Origin: Atkinsonella hypoxylon
Taxonomy: Eukaryota; Ascomycota; Sordariomycetes; Hypocreales; Clavicipitaceae
Assembly: GCA_000729835.1 (NCBI GenBank)
Contig: JFHB01000029.1
Span: 124,001 to 188,000, forward strand
DNA length: 64,000 bases
Direction: 5' to 3'
A program made the position numbers and the translations under genes. This document shows, one piece after another, positions 46,796-58,367 of this stretch (position 1 is its first letter; each line of letters begins with the position of its first letter). The notes beneath the pieces were generated by a model. That model was not told where the DNA came from. It saw nothing but the letters and a program-made list of their open reading frames with translations, and made no database searches.

Positions 46796-47653
46796 TCACA
46801 CCCGATTCGCCATCCACCACCACCACTTATCCACATCAGCCGCCTCTGTCGTCACACTCCCCCCAATGACCTCGACGTCGATATCAAACTCCATCATCTG
46901 CTGGAAAGTGAACTTCTCAGAGCCATACGCTCCCAGCCACGAATCCTGTTCTTCAGATCCAATCTCATCGACGCCAACGCCTGAGTCTAACAGACCTTTA
47001 CTTCTCGATGATCGAATCCGGCTCAGCTCGATCTCCAGCTGCGACTTGACGAGATTTGCCGGCAAAGCGGTGAATAGATCCATCTTGTTTGCGGCAATAA
47101 GCACAGGCGCAACGGCCTTGCTCTTCCCCTTCTCAGTGGCCTTCTTCTGGAGGTACAGCAGCAGATCATATAGGTATGCTGCTGTCGGCGCAAGGGTAGC
47201 CTGCTCTCCCAGGGCAGACGCATCAACCATGAAGATAACCCCTTTGAGCTTCTCCTCTCGGGACAGCCTCCCCATAGCTACGTTGCGCAGTTTGCCATGC
47301 CCAGGGGTGTCGACGAGCAAAAACTTGGTGTACGTCCCGGTGGAATCGTCGTGGTTTTTGAAGGATCCCTTGGTTTTGGCATCAGTAGTGGCGTTTAGTT
47401 CGACCGATTGTGTGACTTGCGTGGTATGCGTGTCGGCGGGCTTGGTACCGCGCTCAAGAAGGGTAAGAAGAGACGTTTTGCCCGCGTTGTCTTGGCCGAG
47501 GAGGATGATTGTCGGGGTGATGGTGTAGGTTGAGGATGAGGAGAGGACGATGTGTAGGAGGAGAGGTGCGCCGATGATGACGAGAATACCGACGAGGAGG
47601 ACAGACAGAGAAGGAGTGAGGAGGATTTCTGCGATTTCAGCGGCGGCTTTCAT
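46796..47653 (-). CDS. SRP102: Signal recognition particle receptor subunit beta
   Basis: ER membrane GTPase that anchors the SRP receptor alpha subunit. Single exon, 285 residues. The start is the ATG at 47653; upstream codons in frame reach only a GTG. One N-terminal transmembrane helix (SVLLVGILVIIGAPLLLHIV, ~16-36) precedes the GTPase domain: P-loop GQDNAGKTSL (53-62), G3 DTPGHGKLR (~115-123), G4 NKMD (~200). Length and layout fit fungal SRbeta proteins. Converges with CYS4. Confidence 0.93.
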   Translation of the reverse strand: MKAAAEIAEILLTPSLSVLLVGILVIIGAPLLLHIVLSSSSTYTITPTIILLGQDNAGKTSLLTLLERGTKPADTHTTQVTQSVELNATTDAKTKGSFKNHDDSTGTYTKFLLVDTPGHGKLRNVAMGRLSREEKLKGVIFMVDASALGEQATLAPTAAYLYDLLLYLQKKATEKGKSKAVAPVLIAANKMDLFTALPANLVKSQLEIELSRIRSSRSKGLLDSGVGVDEIGSEEQDSWLGAYGSEKFTFQQMMEFDIDVEVIGGSVTTEAADVDKWWWWMANRV

Positions 47654-48920
47654 GGTGGTCGTTTTGTCTGCTTTTGGCACGGGGTCGTGGTTAATTTAGA
47701 AACGTGGAGGGTAAATATTTGGAGATGTTCGCTTCGACAGATCTGCGACGAGGAATTGAGCTGGTCCAGGGAGGCAAAACTGGTCGTGAACTGGAAGCTA
47801 GACAGCCGTGATTCGCATGCGCTTGATGGCGCGGCGAGAGAGAGTTAGTTGTCGATTCGATCTGCTCGGGATGTGCCAGGTATCGAATGATCTCATCTTG
47901 GACGTGATAGCTTTGCATTGTCTTGGTGGTGAATTTGTGTGGCGCTAAGGTGGGGTTGGGCGGAGGGAGCTGCCAGTCATCAGCCACACACGGCTGGACT
48001 TGTGGCGGGCGAAGGAGTCCAGGTATCGCCGGGCAAGTGCATGTTGTTTTTCAAAATTAAGACCTCCCTCAAGCAGAACAATCAATTGCATTGGTCGTAA
48101 TTATCGATTCTAAAGCCAGATTTGGATAGAATCTGCATCATGTGATATCTAGCGTAATCAATATAGAATGCAGTGTGTTTTTTCTGTCCGATTTGACTAC
48201 ATTTGTGAAGCCTGGCTCATTGGTGTGGACTTAATCCAACCGTTTGATAGCGTCAATTGGAAGTTCTACTCAGCAAATATTACCCATTGCAGTGGGGTAA
48301 TATTCTTCTCAGAATGGGCCAAAAAGTCGTTACACGCATATTCTGCATTGAAAAGAGTCCAGGCTTATTAACATTCGCGTGTTGTCAGACGAAGCAGAAG
48401 ACGCAAGTACGCTAGGAACCTACCTACCTTCGGTACTTACCTCGTGAGTACATGTATTATGTACCCAAGTACCTCGGTACGGAGCAAAAAGAGTGCTCAC
48501 CGCCGTCCGCTCAGCCTCGCTCAGCCTCGCTCAGCCCTGAAATTCTGTATATTTTTGACGACCCCCGACCCCAATTTCCCAATTTTGGTCTTTTTGTTTC
48601 AAGTGTTTGCAATTTACCACTGTTCAATTTTCTTCTGTCACTGCGGGCATTGATTGACCGCCTTTAGGAAAAGCCTATACATTGTCTCTCTGCTGCCAAC
48701 GATATCCTTTGGCTGCGCTTGCGCCGCTCGCTATTAGCTTGAGCCTGATTCGACGGTGTACCTTCACTTTTGTCAGCTGCGATCCACGACTCGAGCTTCG
48801 TCATCTCATCAAGAGCATTCGACCTCGGGTGTAGCCACAGGGACACGCCCTTCACTGACTCGCTCAGTCGCAGCTCCCTCTGCAAGCGAAGAATTATCGC
48901 GAAGTCGATCAGTCTATTAC
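47654..48920. other. Promoter region between SRP102 and AKR1
   Basis: Divergent spacer. A minus frame of 98 codons at 47691-47987 (MADDWQLPPPNPTL) ends 38 bp before the SRP102 start and may be leader sequence or an upstream ORF. Around 48400-48545 are GGTAC-rich words and three CGCTCAGCCT units. Confidence 0.45.
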
Positions 48921-51420
48921 ATGAGTAGTCCTACACTGAGCAGCAAACCCACTGTGTCCGCGAGAGCTCGTGCATCTCCCATCAAGCTTGCAACCAAGTC
49001 TGCCGCTGCAGCTCCCAAGCTCAACAGCGACATGGAAATGGGCAATCTAGCTGCTGCCGATGGCCAAGGGGGTAGTGATGCAGCTCCGGCTGCTGCTGTC
49101 AACCCCGAGAATGATATTATGCAGCTTGCGCGGATAGGCGATATTGTTGCCATGGAGAAGCTATTCGAGTCTGGCGAATTTGATGCTACATACAAGGATG
49201 AGGAGGGCATCACGCCCTTGCATGTAAGAAGAAAACGCTGCACCCATCAGAACAATTCCCTGGACTCCGGAGCATAGAGATGCAAAGACCTATGAATTTT
49301 TGACAGTGTTTTTGAACTGACCGCCGCCGTATCCAGTGGGCCGCCATCAACAATCAGTACGCAATGTGCAAATTTCTCATCGAACACGGTGCCGAAATCA
49401 ACCCCAAAGGCGGCGATTCCGTTGCTACTCCTCTTCAATGGGCTGCTCAGCGATGTCATTACTACACCGTCAACCTTCTCCTTCAACACGGCGCCGATCC
49501 TCTGATTACCGATGCTCAAGGCTACAACACCCTCCACATTTCGACCTTCAATGGCAACGTATTATTAATCGTCCTTCTTCTTCACCAAGGTATTCCAGTC
49601 GATATCCTCGATACCTACGGCCACACATCGCTCATGTGGGCAGCATATAAGGGCTTTCCCTTGTGCGTAGATGTTTTCCTTCGCTGGGGCGCAAGCGTGC
49701 GCGCTACCGATGAACAAGGCTTCACTGCGCTGCATTGGGCCTTGGTGAAGGGAAATGCAGGATGCATCCAGAAGCTCATTGAGTATGGCGCCGATCGATT
49801 CGCGAAGACGGAAACAGGAAAGACACCTGCTGTAACAGCTAGTGAACTGAATACGCAGCCAGCGTGGCATCGTGCCTTGAGGGAGTGCGGTTATGACGAA
49901 GATGGGAATTCGGTGACGCCGCCGTGGCCGGGATCAAATTACTTTTTAAAGGATAAGAGAGCATTTACATCCAAGTTTCTCTTCTTTTGGCCCTGGGTGA
50001 TGATTTGGGGGGTGCTTATTGTTCTGTCGCACGCACCAGTTTTCCTTGGTTTGCCTCTTGCCGCCGGAGTGGTGTTTTGCTGTCACTGGTGTGCGACACA
50101 GGTCTTAGAGTATGCTCCGCCTGATATGCGCCACTTTCACAAGACGGTAAATGCACCTTGTTTGTCCCTTTATCTGCCACTCAGCGTGCTAATGACATAG
50201 CGCAGCCTTGGATGGCTGGCATATTTGCTGGCTCACTTTTTCTTGTCGGGGCCAACTGGTTTACCACAGTCGTGTGGAGCACAATACGTGGTCAAAGCTC
50301 GCATTTGTTGCTCAACCTTGTCTTCGCAACCCTTTTTTGTTTGACGACTTTCTTCTATGCGGCTAGCATGCGATATGATCCTGGATTCGTCCCCAAACTG
50401 AATGGGATTGCTGAACAAAGGGCTATCATTGATGAGCTGTTGACTACATGGAAGTATGACGAGTCAAATTTTTGTGTTACTTGCATGATTCAGACGCCTC
50501 TACGAAGCAAGCACTGCAGACGCTGCCAGCGTTGTGTAGCAAAGCATGACCAGTAAGTCCTCCTGCTTGCCATGGTCTAGGCTTGTCGGAAAACTAAGCC
50601 TTCCATAACAGTCATTGTCCTTGGGTCTACAACTGCGTTGGCATCAACAATCACAGACATTTCTTCTTGTATCTTATATGTCTGACCCTAGGTATCCTTG
50701 CTTATGACTGGATACTATATTATTGTGCGTGCCAAACTCCACCCTCTTTTCCCAGTTCGTGGGCTTTGTGCTTAGTTCTAACACTTCGTAGACTTTGACT
50801 TGATCTCTTCCAAGTCATCAGAAACATGTAGTGTCTTTGGTGCTGGGCTATGCAAACTCATCAACGCTGATGCCTACACACTGCTTCTGGCTACTTGGAC
50901 CAATCTTCAGCTTGTGTGGGTCACTATGCTGCTTTTCACACAGCTAGTACAAGTGTCTCGTGCTATGACCACATTTGAGAACATGACTGGCATCCATATG
51001 CGCGAGGCCACTGCTGTGCTCACCTCAACCGGAACTCCCCTGGATCCATCTCTAGCTGCAGCCGCGGCGTCTACTGCTGTGCCGACAGGCCACGGAGCTA
51101 GGCACAAGGGTGGCTTATTGAAGCACTGGAGTCGCATACTGGGAGTCGATCCCTTTATCGAAACCATCACAGGTCGCGGTGCCGTCACCGGCAAGAACAA
51201 ACGAAGGAAGAAGAACCCTTACAGCCGAGGATGTGTCTCCAATTGCAAGGACTTTTGGTGCGATCCTGCACCGATTTTTGGTCAGAGAGAAAATGGTGCT
51301 GCCGTTCTTGGTGGTCGTAAGGTCGATTACACGGCGATGTACGAGACCCCAACACTCATGCGTCTAGCGGGCATGAGAACTCGTGGCGCTTACGAGGCTC
51401 TAGGCACAGAAGAAGTATAG
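48921..51420 (+). CDS. AKR1: Palmitoyltransferase Akr1 (ankyrin repeats + DHHC)
   Basis: Golgi/endosomal protein S-acyltransferase. Exons 48921-49223, 49337-50146, 50206-50552, 50612-50724 and 50792-51420 give 733 residues. An Ala/Ser/Lys-rich N-terminus is followed by six ankyrin-type repeats (~85-310; for example TPLH-WAAINNQYAMCKFLIEHGAEIN and LMWAAYKG), transmembrane segments around 345-400 and 415-470, then the zinc-binding DHHC domain (FCVTCMIQTPLRSKHCRRC, DHHC at 486-489, CPWVYNCVGINNH). More transmembrane helices and a cytosolic tail follow. An intron splits the first His codon of DHHC. An upstream in-frame Met exists, but 48921 gives the usual N-terminus. Confidence 0.95.
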
Positions 51421-51913
51421 ATGACGTCTTATTTACCGAATCACACATGATATCGGCGCATGGTGGAGCTCTCAAGAGGATGGTGTAAGAGAAAGGCGGC
51501 AGCACAGAATCTGAATAGTCCATTGTTCATAAAATGTGTATTGATCGGGTTATAGGAGACGAGTGTTAAGGTGGCAAAGGACTGAGTTGATTGCGTTTTG
51601 GATGGTCACTGGGTAAATGGCATGTTCTATGATTCACGAACGTAGATGGCACAGGCTGTACAGTATATGCATGAATGAATGAACGGCATTTGCTGAGTAT
51701 TGAGCTTTTGTATGATGCTGGTTGACGTGGCCTTTGAGATTCAATTCGGGTTAAGGATATGGTAGTATAATGCGTTCTCTGATGCTTGGAGCCCAAAATA
51801 GTAGTCAGTCCACTTCTTTTCTCTGCTGAGCTCTTGACCAGCTCGTAGGCGATACCATATTAATAGCCTATGAAGCTGTGCTAGTCAGTCCGTCCCAGTG
51901 CTTCTTTTTAACC
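51421..51913. other. Spacer
   Basis: 3' flank of AKR1 and of the GNAT-like remnant. No gene seen. Confidence 0.5.
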
Positions 51914-52539
51914 TCACTTGAACATGAGCATGCGACCCTCCTCCCCACCCTGCTGCATCTTCTCAAATCCAATCTTTCCACAAAATCTGATGGCACCGTC
52001 ACGATCAATCTTAACCAGCGCCGTAAACAAGCACTTCTCCCTATCACCAGCCGCAGTATTCTTAGCGAATTCCACGGCGTGCTCCATCACATCTCGACCG
52101 ATACCCCGTCTTCTTGCGTCAGAAACAGTATTAATAGCATTCACGGCCCAATGAGAAAGCTTCTCTTACGACGTGCCGAGGCCTATCTTTGTTATCAGCT
52201 CTGATGGTGTTGGGACGCCACGTACGAGCGTTACGGCAGATGGAGTATTTGCGGGAGACGGAGCAACGAGTTATGGCCAAGAGATTGAGAACGCGCTTGC
52301 GCCAGGTTGAGGGGAAATGCCTCTTCGCGAGAGTGACGATGCGGGCTCTGGATTGTTGGCGTTTTAACTGGAGGCTGTTGGTTCCTGGCAGTATGCTGGA
52401 TGGTGTTAGTCGGGGTTCAACTTACGAGATGGGTCGGTGCGAAGTACTTGGAGACGAAAGGCTCTCTGTACTGAGTCGTGTAGATCCCCGTGCCTGCATC
52501 GGTGGGCTCGATGCGGTAGATAATGTACTCTCCTGGCAT
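51914..52539 (-). pseudogene. GNAT acetyltransferase, probable remnant or unresolved gene
   Basis: The C-terminal frame (52144-51914) has the GNAT acetyl-CoA loop: VNAINTVSDARRRGIGRDVM, then AIRFCGKIGFEKM, a classic motif A/B pair. An exon-like start, ATG at 52539 through 52426, gives 38 codons reading like a GNAT N-terminus and ends in a good donor, GTAAGT. Between them (about 52425-52145) no splice choice gives an open frame that joins both ends: each frame meets TAA or TAG, and the nearest acceptor would make a 30-nt intron. The gene is therefore probably decayed, or has an exon structure I could not resolve. Confidence 0.5.
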
Positions 52540-53025
52540 GATGGGTACGTGGTGGTTTTATTTCTGTGCAATTTTGATTATTGATGGAACTAGGTTCTTT
52601 TGTATCTCTCTGTGCTGTTTTTGCACTTTCAATTACGATTTGATAGGAAAGTGAGTTAAATCAATTGTAAGGGCGCGCTTATGACTATATTCCCAAGTTA
52701 CTAACCTAGGTTAATAGCTAACTAGTCTATATTCGGCGAACTTGGCTTTCACACGCGAAGTGGTCTTACATGGCGATTTCTCTGGAGCAGTTGGAGGTAA
52801 AGTGAGGAGACGGGGCACCCTGGCATGCGAGCAAAGCGGTTTTACGACGACCATCGACTATACTTGTCAATTCAAAAACTATTCGAATCGTGATGCTAGG
52901 CCACGGCGCGGACTTTGCACTTCCAGCAATGAGTTTGTCATCACGAGGTGAACTCAACCCTCTCCAGTCCTGCTGCTGAACTTCGCACATACCAAAGGTC
53001 AAAGGAGCAGAAACTCTCCACAGGT
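52540..53025. other. Spacer
   Basis: AT-rich in the first half. No gene supported. Confidence 0.45.
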
Positions 53026-55143
53026 TCAGATTCCGCGTCCGCCGTCTTCGTCAATCTTTTCTCCTTCGCTGTTCACCACTTCCCTCGTCTTTCCCCATTT
53101 GAAATCGTCGGCATTAAACAGGGAATAAAACAAGACAATGATGTTCATGAACGGTGACGTAACGAAGTGGAGAAAGAACCCCACGAAGTATTGAAATCTC
53201 TCCAGGTTGTTTCGCGGCAGCCAGCATCCGATGCACAACGAGTACAACTGGCGAGGCATGTTGGTCAACGCGGTCCTGCCAAGGGGCAGACTTGGAAGTC
53301 TCGGAAGGGGGAGGGGGAGCAAGATTCACACTCACATATCGCAGCCAAAGGACGCTGATGAGACCGAGAAAAGTCTTGTCCTCGAACACTGCTGCACCCT
53401 TGCGGACGAACATGGCCACCAGCTGAGCAACAGCGGAGATGATGAATGGCGTGATGGCCCAGGTCATGACGGCAATGACGCTCTGCACTCGCTCGATGAA
53501 TATTATGCCCGGGCGGAATATCATGACGAACTCGTTGGATATGCTGCCCAGCGCCCAGCGCTTGCGCTGCGAGAGAAAGACCTTCCATGTCTGTGGGACA
53601 ATGGTGAAGGCTTTGGACCGCAGGGCTTGCGCCGTTTGTTTCTTGGGGAAGAGGCTGAATATGATGGAGGCGTGGATGCTGTCTTCCGAGTAGTTGCCCA
53701 TGATTTGTTGCGTCATGACGTCGTTTGGCTTGGGGCAGTAGCCGAATCGCTCGCGGAGCACGGTGTCGCCGAATGTAGCCTCGTCTACTTTGATGAGCTG
53801 ACAGCATCCTGGCAGGCAGTTTACCTTGCCTGTGATTCTTGACTGGAACATCCGGCGCAGTCCCTGGGTCTGGGAATACTCGACGGACTGGTACAAGGAC
53901 CAGAACCCGAAATTCCTTCCGTCAAAGTCAACACACACGTGTCCGCATACACCGACTAGTTTGGGATTCTTCCGAATGGCCCTGATCATTTCTGCGACAC
54001 AATGCTCGTCAAACACGGTGTCTGCGTCCATGCCGACGAGGTAGTCTACGTCGGGCAGACCATTGTGTACCAGGCAGTTGCCGAGATAGTCAAACAATTC
54101 TCCATTAAAAATGGTGACTTTTTCGGCTGTCCGGTGCTTGAAGTGATAGAGGAATGAGCGTGCAAAGCAGAGGCTATCGCGTTTGCCCTGGTTGTAGCGC
54201 TTCCCTACGAAAACATATGGTAGACCTTTATATGTCCCCACGCGCGTTGTGACGGGCATAAACAGGCCATCTCGAGCTCGGTAGCCGTTTTCAAAGTACC
54301 GGCACGTCCCGTCCCCCAGGATATCCTCGAGAAAATAGTCGTGAGTCGTCTTTTTCATTCCAGGCCCGCGGACCATGCCGTCCACGATGATGAAGATGAG
54401 CCGTGGGTGATGGCTGATGCCCTGCTGCTGGATCAAGGAATCCAGGGATCGCGAAATCTCTTCCCTTGTCTCGTTGTAGCAGGGAAGCAGCATGACCATC
54501 CGCTCCATCGCTGTCGGGCAGGGCTCCCTTGCCCTGCGGCAGCCGCACAGAACCTTGGTCCAGATGACGTTGACGACAATGCACAGGACCATACCGGCTT
54601 GGAGCATAGTGTTGCAGCTCAGAAGCACGATGAACACATACAACGCCTTCGGCAAGAGCAAGCTGACTGCGATAAGGATCGAGTTGAGCAGGATCAGACC
54701 GAGTATGAGAGCCCATTTCTGTAGACGCAACAGCTCCTTGGAAACTCGCTTGAGTTCTTCTTCGGCGTTCCATCGCAGTTTGGCTTCTTCTTGATAGATT
54801 CGTGCCATCAATGGCTCACCCGCTCCTCTGCTCAAATGGCTTTCCGTCGATAGATCGGTCGTCGTAGACCAGGGCGTATGGGTCTCTGCGACATTGGATA
54901 TGCCTCTGGCCAAGGTCTGTGTGCAACGTCAGCTTAGAACAGACATTGATTCAGACAGCTCCCATAACTTACAAACTCGCTAGAATTGGTAGAGACGGCA
55001 CAGTACGGCTCTTTGAGCAATGCAGGCGGCAGCAGTTGAATCGGCGGCAGCTGTGGAGCTGCAATGGACGGGGCTTGATAGTCATACTCGTTCATACTTG
55101 GCGGTGGCGCAGAGGCCTTCCGTACCAGTTTGACCCCCTTCAT
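53026..55143 (-). CDS. Chitin synthase-like family 2 glycosyltransferase
   Basis: Plasma-membrane processive transferase expected to polymerise UDP-GlcNAc. Exons 55143-54973, 54916-53336 and 53247-53026 give 657 residues. The last intron uses GTGAGT and the acceptor at 53248; this restores the conserved end WLPRNNLERFQYF..FKWGKTREV. Layout: a Pro-rich N-terminus, helices around 125-175 (WALILGLILLNSILIAVSLL and following), then the GT2 core: DGMVRGPGMKK, DAD at 354-356, CLPGCCQLIKVDE, ED at 468-469, and QRKRW at 507-511. C-terminal helices follow. It is short and lacks a myosin domain, so class VI/VII or an unclassified relative seems likely. GT2 enzymes of this kind also include hyaluronan synthases, so the product is not certain. 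Confidence 0.9.
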
Positions 55144-57354
55144 CGTGAGAAGTCGTTGCTTCTATCACAAGCTGTGCTTACTCTCCCGTCCAAGCTGGCC
55201 GGATGCACTCTGTTATCTCCCACAGGAAACGACCTACAGTGAGAAGAGTAATGCATTCTATAACGAGAAACCATCATCTTGAGGGCCCTCGAAACCAGTT
55301 TGTTAAGTCTAAATTTAGTCGGCGGCAACAACCCAGTGACTGCGCGCCCGTTTTCTTGAGCATAAAACTTTGGCAAGCCTTTACAATGCAAAGGTTTCAA
55401 ACCCGAACGGCATGAGCATACCGATATTACCATACTGGGGGACCGTTCGGCTGTCTTCAACCTATGATATGAACTTGTCTCATTCAGCATTGAAAGACAT
55501 TGTTGGGAATCACAACAGTCGAGAAGCAGACTGTATCTCGTATCCTTGTATCACAGAAGGGCATGCCTGATGTCTGCTGGAAGTTCGAGCGGCAGGCAGT
55601 ATAAACGTCTGGTGCTGTTTCAACGCCAAACGCTGCTGTGGAGAGCAGGGAAGCTAACACTACAGAGTGATCTCCATGTGCCTCGGGGCCAAAACGGCTA
55701 CAATCGTGCATCTGCAGAGCCAGATGACGCTAAGAATAGGATAGAGCTTCTTGCCAGAAGCACTAGATTATCTTGGCCACACTATGTAAGGTAGCAAGCC
55801 CTGTGCTATCCCTGCAATTCAGCATTACGGAGCAGCCGCCACTGTAAATGCCGACTGACCGTTGCATTCGGCGATGTCTTAAACCCGTCGGAGCGGGCTC
55901 CACGACCGACATCCTACGCCTACTTACCCTTGCCCCACGTGTACATGTACATTACATGCGCATGCACATGGAGAAATGTAGGCTGCGCTTGGCAACAAAA
56001 GTAGCCGGAGGCACGTGGGTGAGGAATGACAAAGCCTCCGAGTTTCCCGAATTGGCAAGTTAGCCGGGGCCCGGGGGAAAATCAGCGACCGGCAACTTTT
56101 TTTCTGCACCCACATGCCTACGATATTCATTTTATACTGGGTACGGAATACGAAGAAAAAAAATAAAAAGTCATTGCCCCGCTTCCCCTGGGTGCCGAGC
56201 TGCCCAACTGGCACCGACAAGGATTACAAACAACCACGTGATGATTAAGTACGCTGGTTAACTTTGATGCCGAGAGGGTTATACATACGTACTTTCGTAC
56301 CGACCCGCTTTTATTCCATGGCTCTGTGGGATGCGATGTAGCTCTTTGTATTCCGTAGCACTAGCAGTTGTCGGAACTTCTATTAGTTAACTATAGTTTC
56401 GTATATATTAGTATGGGGAAAGAAGTACCTTTACTCCGCTGTTTTCATTGGCCCGTAATCCTTGTCGGTAAAGCCTTCTCGGCATCAAAGAGATATATAA
56501 GTGATCTACAGTCCAACCCTTGTATGATTTTACAAAACGTACTTGCAGGGGTGATTTAAGCCAACTAGATAGCAGCTCAGATTGGAGTGAGACACAGATT
56601 AGAGACAATAGATACTTTAATTTATAGGTAAATTATACTGAAAAATAAGTCTCTATACAGTAGTGCTTAAATCCCTGCGTCTTCCCCCTGTACCTCTCTA
56701 ATAACGGTAGTCCACGCGGTCTTTATACACCAATTATCTAGAAAGCTGTTAGATCCGTATCCCATGCGCCAAGAAGATATAGTCTCGTTTGATCCTTGCG
56801 CACCATGACTATCCATGCACATACAGGGGTTATTCTTACCCCTCCGCAACTTGTGTTGGTGAAACCGTCACACATGGGGATCGTATGCCTGGAAATGCAA
56901 AGAAAAAGTGCATGCTCCCAGAGCAATCACAGGTGCCACATACTTCCTTGGCTGCCTCGTGTTCGAAAATGCACAATTCCGTCGCAACATGCCGAATGCG
57001 ATAGCTCTGAACATTCCGCGCCGAAGGCCGGCTAGATGCACCCATTTCCCATACATGTATGGTTCAATCTTTCCCAGGCTTGCCCAACTACGAGTTACCA
57101 AGATGGGCTTAGCTATAAGTACGCCAAGCTTTATTCACCTATAAGGATAAAAATTTAGAATAAAAATAATAAAAAACCGTATAGACAATTGAAGTCCCAC
57201 TGAATAGCCCAATTATGTACTAAGAATTACTCAGAAGCTAGTCCAGATTAGGGGTTGTCTCTAAGAGCTTGGCAACTCCGCCTCTCACACCCGTCCCCCG
57301 ACTTCCATGTGCCCTATCACTACGTACCCAAACCTGCAAATCGGAACAGCCTAC
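55144..57354. other. Intergenic region with AT-rich repeats
   Basis: Promoter of the glycosyltransferase at the left. From 56230 to 57250 the DNA is AT-rich and carries an AACCC-N6-GATTTTACAAA-like word at about 56515-56536 that recurs at 58830-58850. No gene. Confidence 0.5.
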
Positions 57355-58367
57355 CTAGGCCGATCTATACCAGTTAGCCTCTGGATCCCCCAGGCACTCC
57401 CCGACCGTGACAAGCCTGTATCCCCGCTCCCTGGCAAGATCGATCATGTAGGTCGTCAGGTTGTAAACCGTCTGCTCATGAATGTCATGGGCCAGAACAA
57501 TGTAGGAATTCTCGCTCGCGTTGGTAGATAGCCCATCCGAGAATCGGTCTTTTGCCTGCTGAATAAGACTCGGACTGTTATACATGTAGTCCTTGGTGTC
57601 CAAGTTGGTTGATATGGAATGGTACCCCGCCCGTGCCACGGCCGCTACGCAGTCTGCATTGCATTCCAGATACGGGGCTCGAAAGTAGGACGGGATCCAA
57701 CCAAAGATATTTCGGAGCGCCATCTCGTTGTAGTAGATCTCTGCATAGCGTACGCTATCATTGATCTGACTGAGGTCGCGGTGAGTCCATGTGTGGGTAG
57801 CTATCTGGTGACCGGTGCTATGGATTCGACGCAAGATGCTCGGCCATTCAGTGGTCGGATCATCGATGCGGCCCTTTTTGATGTTATTCCCCGTGACGAA
57901 GAATGTGACCTTGGTTTTGTGCTCGTCCAGGAGGTCAAGCAACCTGGTGGTGTATTCGTAAGGGCCATCATCCATCGTGAGCGCTACCATTCCCGGCTCT
58001 TTACAGCTTCTGATCATACTGCCATAGGGGATGTCTCCCGTTAACGGACGAGTTATACTCGAAGGGTCACTTCCAGGGGGGGGATCCTAAAAGTATCTGT
58101 TCAGCATAATGTCCCGCATATGCAATCCTTCTCGAGAACTTACAAAGTGTCGCAAGTGTGACTGTAGTCCAACTGACATTGATCTCCACCACAGTAGTCA
58201 GCCGAAGTTCCGCAATACCCAAACTCTGAGCAACATGAGTTCTCTCCGCAGGGGCCTATTCCAGCACCACAAGTTCCAGCCAGCCTACCTGCAAGAGAAG
58301 CCGCAGATGTTGAAGCCATACGCATGGCCAAAGCAGCCAGCGTTGTCACGACGGTGTTTATCTTCAT
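57355..58367 (-). CDS. Secreted chitin/polysaccharide deacetylase with CBM18 (CE4)
   Basis: Removes N-acetyl groups from chitin-type polymers outside the cell. Exon 1 is 58367-58144; exon 2 is about 58069-57355; 312 residues. A signal peptide (~1-23) is followed by one CBM18 chitin-binding module with hevein-type cysteines (CGAGIGPCGENSCCSEFGYC, ~33-75). The NodB domain follows: motif 1 MDDGP (usual TFDDGP), motif 2 HTWTHRDL, motif 3 RAPYLEC, motif 4 DTKDY, motif 5 VLAHDIHEQT. The metal triad Asp-His-His is present. The acceptor is ambiguous: the AG before an eight-C run shifts frame, whereas AG at 58070 keeps it open. Oddities are Met for Phe in motif 1 and Tyr for Trp in motif 4. Confidence 0.9.

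Noticed and set aside
47691..47987. 98-codon minus frame upstream of SRP102
   Set aside because: No family or domain, and it sits in the expected leader/promoter of SRP102; noted but not called a gene.
53207..53842. 211-codon plus-strand frame
   Set aside because: It lies antisense to the conserved core of the chitin synthase-like gene; its composition is a mirror of that coding strand.
58070..58143. Frameshift in the deacetylase gene at the C run
   Set aside because: An alternative AG acceptor at 58070 keeps the frame, so a lesion need not be assumed.
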